Of a stretch of 8,153 bases of DNA, positions 6,335 to 8,153 are shown piece after piece. How positions within the stretch are numbered: position 1 is the stretch's first letter; each line of letters begins with the position of its first letter. Position numbers and translations under genes: made by a program. A model generated the notes under the pieces. The model was given only the letters and a program-made list of their open reading frames with translations. It was not told the DNA's origin and searched no databases. The DNA is from ANME-2 cluster archaeon (GTDB lineage: Archaea; Halobacteriota; Methanosarcinia; Methanosarcinales; Methanocomedenaceae): NCBI GenBank assembly GCA_023544495.1, contig JAMJFV010000083.1, positions 1 to 8,153 of the forward strand. The letters run 5' to 3'.

Positions 6335-7627
6335 ATGAACATTACAATCACCCCATCCCTGCAATATATGGGCACTGAGAGTACTAAATACACCCTGAAT
6401 TGTGTCCATTGCGGCAGACAGTACAGGCATCATGAGATGGCCTGCACCAATGATAATGGTCTGCTCAGGAGCAGGTATGCCTCCCGCCACCTGCACATGC
6501 ACGACCTCCCCGGCATGGGAAGGTTCCTGGACTGGCTGCCTGTCAGCGCGCCTATGCATACCTGTTCCGGTCCCCTGACCTATAAAAGCACTTCACTGGC
6601 CCGGGAACTTGGCCTTACCAACCTGTACATAGGATTTAACGGTTACTGGCCCGAGCGGGGCGCGCATATCCAGACGTGCAGCTTTAAAGAACTTGAAGCG
6701 TATCCCACAATGCAACTGATGCATGAATCAGGGAACCATAAACTTGTCCTTGCCTCTGCCGGGAATACGGCCAGGGCATTTGCCCATGCTGCCGTGGGCA
6801 CTGATATAGATGTATATATTGTGGTACCTGAATCCGGTATGTCCAAGATATGGCTGCCTGAAGAGCCCACAGACAATATCCACTTTATCAGCATGGCAGG
6901 TACGTGCGATTATGCTGATGCCATCCAGATGGCAGGGAAGATTGCAGCCTTGCCGGGAATGACCTCCGAAGGTGGCGCCCGCAATGTTGCCCGCCGGGAT
7001 GGTATGGGCACTGTGATGCTGGATGCCGCTGTGACCATAGGCCGGATGCCTGACCATTATTTCCAGGCCATCGGCAGTGGAACTGGCGGCATTGCCGCGT
7101 GGGAAGCATCCTTGCGGTTGAAGGCCGATAGCAGGTTCGGTAAAATACTACCCAGGTTACACCTGGTACAGAACCTGCCCTTCGCACCAATGTTACATGC
7201 GTGGCAGCATGACCGGAGGGAGATCATTGAAGACATTGATATGCCGGGTGCAAAGAAGCTCATTGACCGGATGTATGCCGATGTGCTGTCCAACAGGCAT
7301 CCCCCGTATTCGATACCTGGCGGCGTGTATGACGCTCTTATCGATACGAATGGTACCATGTACGGTATATCCACACATGAAGCGCAGCAGGCAAAAGCAC
7401 TGTTCGAGCGGTCAGAAGGCATTGATATTGTAGCACCGGCCGCCGTAGGTGTGGCCGGGCTGGTAAAGGCCGTGGAAGAAGACGCCCTGAACAGGGATGA
7501 TCTCATACTCCTCAACATTACCGGCGGCGGGGTTGAAAGGTTGAAAGAGGATTTCACCCTGCACCATTTGCAGCCAGAGTTCAAATTGGATTCCCCGGAT
7601 ATTGATATTGAGCTATTATTACGCTGA
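6335..7627 (+). CDS. Cysteate synthase (PLP-dependent, threonine synthase-like), coenzyme M biosynthesis
   Basis: This is a 430-residue cytoplasmic fold-type II PLP enzyme. In the Methanosarcinales it converts O-phospho-L-serine and sulfite to L-cysteate and phosphate, the first committed step to coenzyme M. Visible features are an N-terminal cysteine cluster (C23, C26, C37), the PLP-lysine motif TCSFKELEA (Lys118), a loop ASAGNTARAF (140-149) that binds the cofactor or substrate carboxylate, and the glycine-rich phosphate loop GSGTGG (247-252). Overall it resembles threonine synthase, from which this enzyme is known to have evolved. The choice of cysteate rather than threonine synthase rests on the downstream sulfopyruvate decarboxylase and the FKELEA motif instead of FKD. 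No ribosome site precedes ATG 6335, and ATG 6368 (MGTESTKYT) is an alternative start. It is followed after 21 bases by the next gene, so an operon is likely. Confidence 0.9.
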   Translation: MNITITPSLQYMGTESTKYTLNCVHCGRQYRHHEMACTNDNGLLRSRYASRHLHMHDLPGMGRFLDWLPVSAPMHTCSGPLTYKSTSLARELGLTNLYIGFNGYWPERGAHIQTCSFKELEAYPTMQLMHESGNHKLVLASAGNTARAFAHAAVGTDIDVYIVVPESGMSKIWLPEEPTDNIHFISMAGTCDYADAIQMAGKIAALPGMTSEGGARNVARRDGMGTVMLDAAVTIGRMPDHYFQAIGSGTGGIAAWEASLRLKADSRFGKILPRLHLVQNLPFAPMLHAWQHDRREIIEDIDMPGAKKLIDRMYADVLSNRHPPYSIPGGVYDALIDTNGTMYGISTHEAQQAKALFERSEGIDIVAPAAVGVAGLVKAVEEDALNRDDLILLNITGGGVERLKEDFTLHHLQPEFKLDSPDIDIELLLR

Positions 7628-7648
7628 CCTGATCGGCCGGGGGAAATA

Positions 7649-8153
7649 ATGAACGATATCTCTCCAGAAGAACGGGTTGTTGAAATATTACAGAGGCATA
7701 GTATAGACCTGGCTACCACCCTGCCGTGCGACAGGATGAAATGTCTGTTGCCGCTCATTGAAATTCATTTCAGGACCGTGCAGTTGACCCGGGAGGAGAA
7801 CGGTGTGGGCATATGCGCAGGTCATTACCTGGGTGGCGGGCGACCGGTCATGGTTATCCAGAGCACGGGCCTGGGCAACATGTTCAATGCCCTGCTCTCA
7901 CTCAATGCCACCTACAGCATACCTCTGCCTATTATCGCAAGTTGGCGGGGGGTGTATAAAGAAGGTATCCCCGCACAGGTGCCCTTTGGACGGGCCCTGA
8001 CCGGTATGCTTGATGCCGCTGACATACAATATACCATCATTGATACTCCTTCCCACCTTGGATTGCTTGATGCCGTAATTATTGATGCATTTGCGAACGG
8101 ACGCCCGCATGTAGCATTGATACAACCATCGGTGTGGGAGATGTCCTCCTGTG
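7649..8153 (+). CDS. comD: Sulfopyruvate decarboxylase, alpha (ComD) part, truncated by window end
   Basis: From ATG 7649 the frame stays open to the right edge, giving 168 codons. The enzyme uses thiamine diphosphate to decarboxylate sulfopyruvate to sulfoacetaldehyde in coenzyme M synthesis. Visible are an N-terminal PCDRMKCLLPLI segment, the cofactor-activating glutamate in TREENGVGICAG (E49/E50), the QSTGLGNMFNAL loop (about 73-84), SWRG (about 101-104), and a final TPSHLGLLDAVI then IQPSVWE that matches the usual end of the alpha chain. Stand-alone alpha chains end at about this length; here no stop follows, which fits the fused ComDE form of Methanosarcina, but the beta part is outside the window. 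It lies 21 bases after cysteate synthase and is probably co-transcribed. The upstream GGGGG stretch is only a poor ribosome site. Confidence 0.9.
   Translation, partial: MNDISPEERVVEILQRHSIDLATTLPCDRMKCLLPLIEIHFRTVQLTREENGVGICAGHYLGGGRPVMVIQSTGLGNMFNALLSLNATYSIPLPIIASWRGVYKEGIPAQVPFGRALTGMLDAADIQYTIIDTPSHLGLLDAVIIDAFANGRPHVALIQPSVWEMSSC

Noticed and set aside
7057..7758. A 233-codon open frame on the minus strand
   Set aside because: It lies antisense to cysteate synthase and the start of comD, is serine- and cysteine-rich low-quality protein, and has no motif. It is a shadow of the coding strand.
1..8153. CRISPR arrays, tRNA or rRNA genes, transposases, integrases
   Set aside because: No regularly spaced direct repeats, no cloverleaf or rRNA-like stretch, and no transposase or integrase motifs were seen in any frame.

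Overview
The window looks like chromosomal DNA of a methanogenic or methane-oxidising archaeon of the Methanosarcinales group (Methanosarcina relatives or ANME-2-like lineages). Three things point there: a PLP enzyme matching cysteate synthase directly upstream of sulfopyruvate decarboxylase (the Methanosarcinales route to coenzyme M), a tandem S-layer duplication domain of the Methanosarcina type, and archaeal signals such as AT-rich TATA-like boxes, several weak or absent Shine-Dalgarno sites, and an archaeosortase with a DUF1616 protein. I cannot name the genus.

Layout. Bases 1-201 (minus) hold the N-terminal 67 codons of a small four-cysteine, probably zinc-binding protein that runs off the left edge. 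A 142-base AT-rich divergent promoter region with a perfect 6+6 palindrome separates it from an archaeosortase/exosortase-family transpeptidase (344-1195, plus). This gene ends only 8 bases from the stop of a convergent 1210-residue membrane protein (4836-1204, minus). That protein carries a DUF1616 membrane domain, two copies of a two-part repeated ectodomain, and two C-terminal S-layer domains. Upstream of it on the minus strand are a small two-helix membrane protein (5127-4879) and an HtpX/M48-like membrane protein (6083-5124). These two overlap by ATGA, and the M48 zinc motif is degenerate (HEMSR instead of HExxH). A 251-base AT-rich divergent region then leads to cysteate synthase (6335-7627, plus) and the first 168 codons of sulfopyruvate decarboxylase (7649 to the right edge).

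How the genes fit together. The left and centre read as a cell-surface locus. The archaeosortase should cleave and anchor C-terminally tagged exported proteins. The DUF1616/S-layer protein looks like a glycosylated membrane post that inserts into the S-layer. The M48-like pair may be a membrane quality-control or scaffold module. Functional coupling among these is inferred from position only. The right end is a separate coenzyme M operon: phosphoserine plus sulfite gives cysteate; cysteate is then transaminated to sulfopyruvate (gene not in the window); and sulfopyruvate is decarboxylated to sulfoacetaldehyde.

The most noteworthy points are the DUF1616 + repeat + S-layer fusion facing an archaeosortase and the apparently inactivated M48 protease. 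No RNA genes, mobile elements, CRISPR arrays or long DNA repeats were found.
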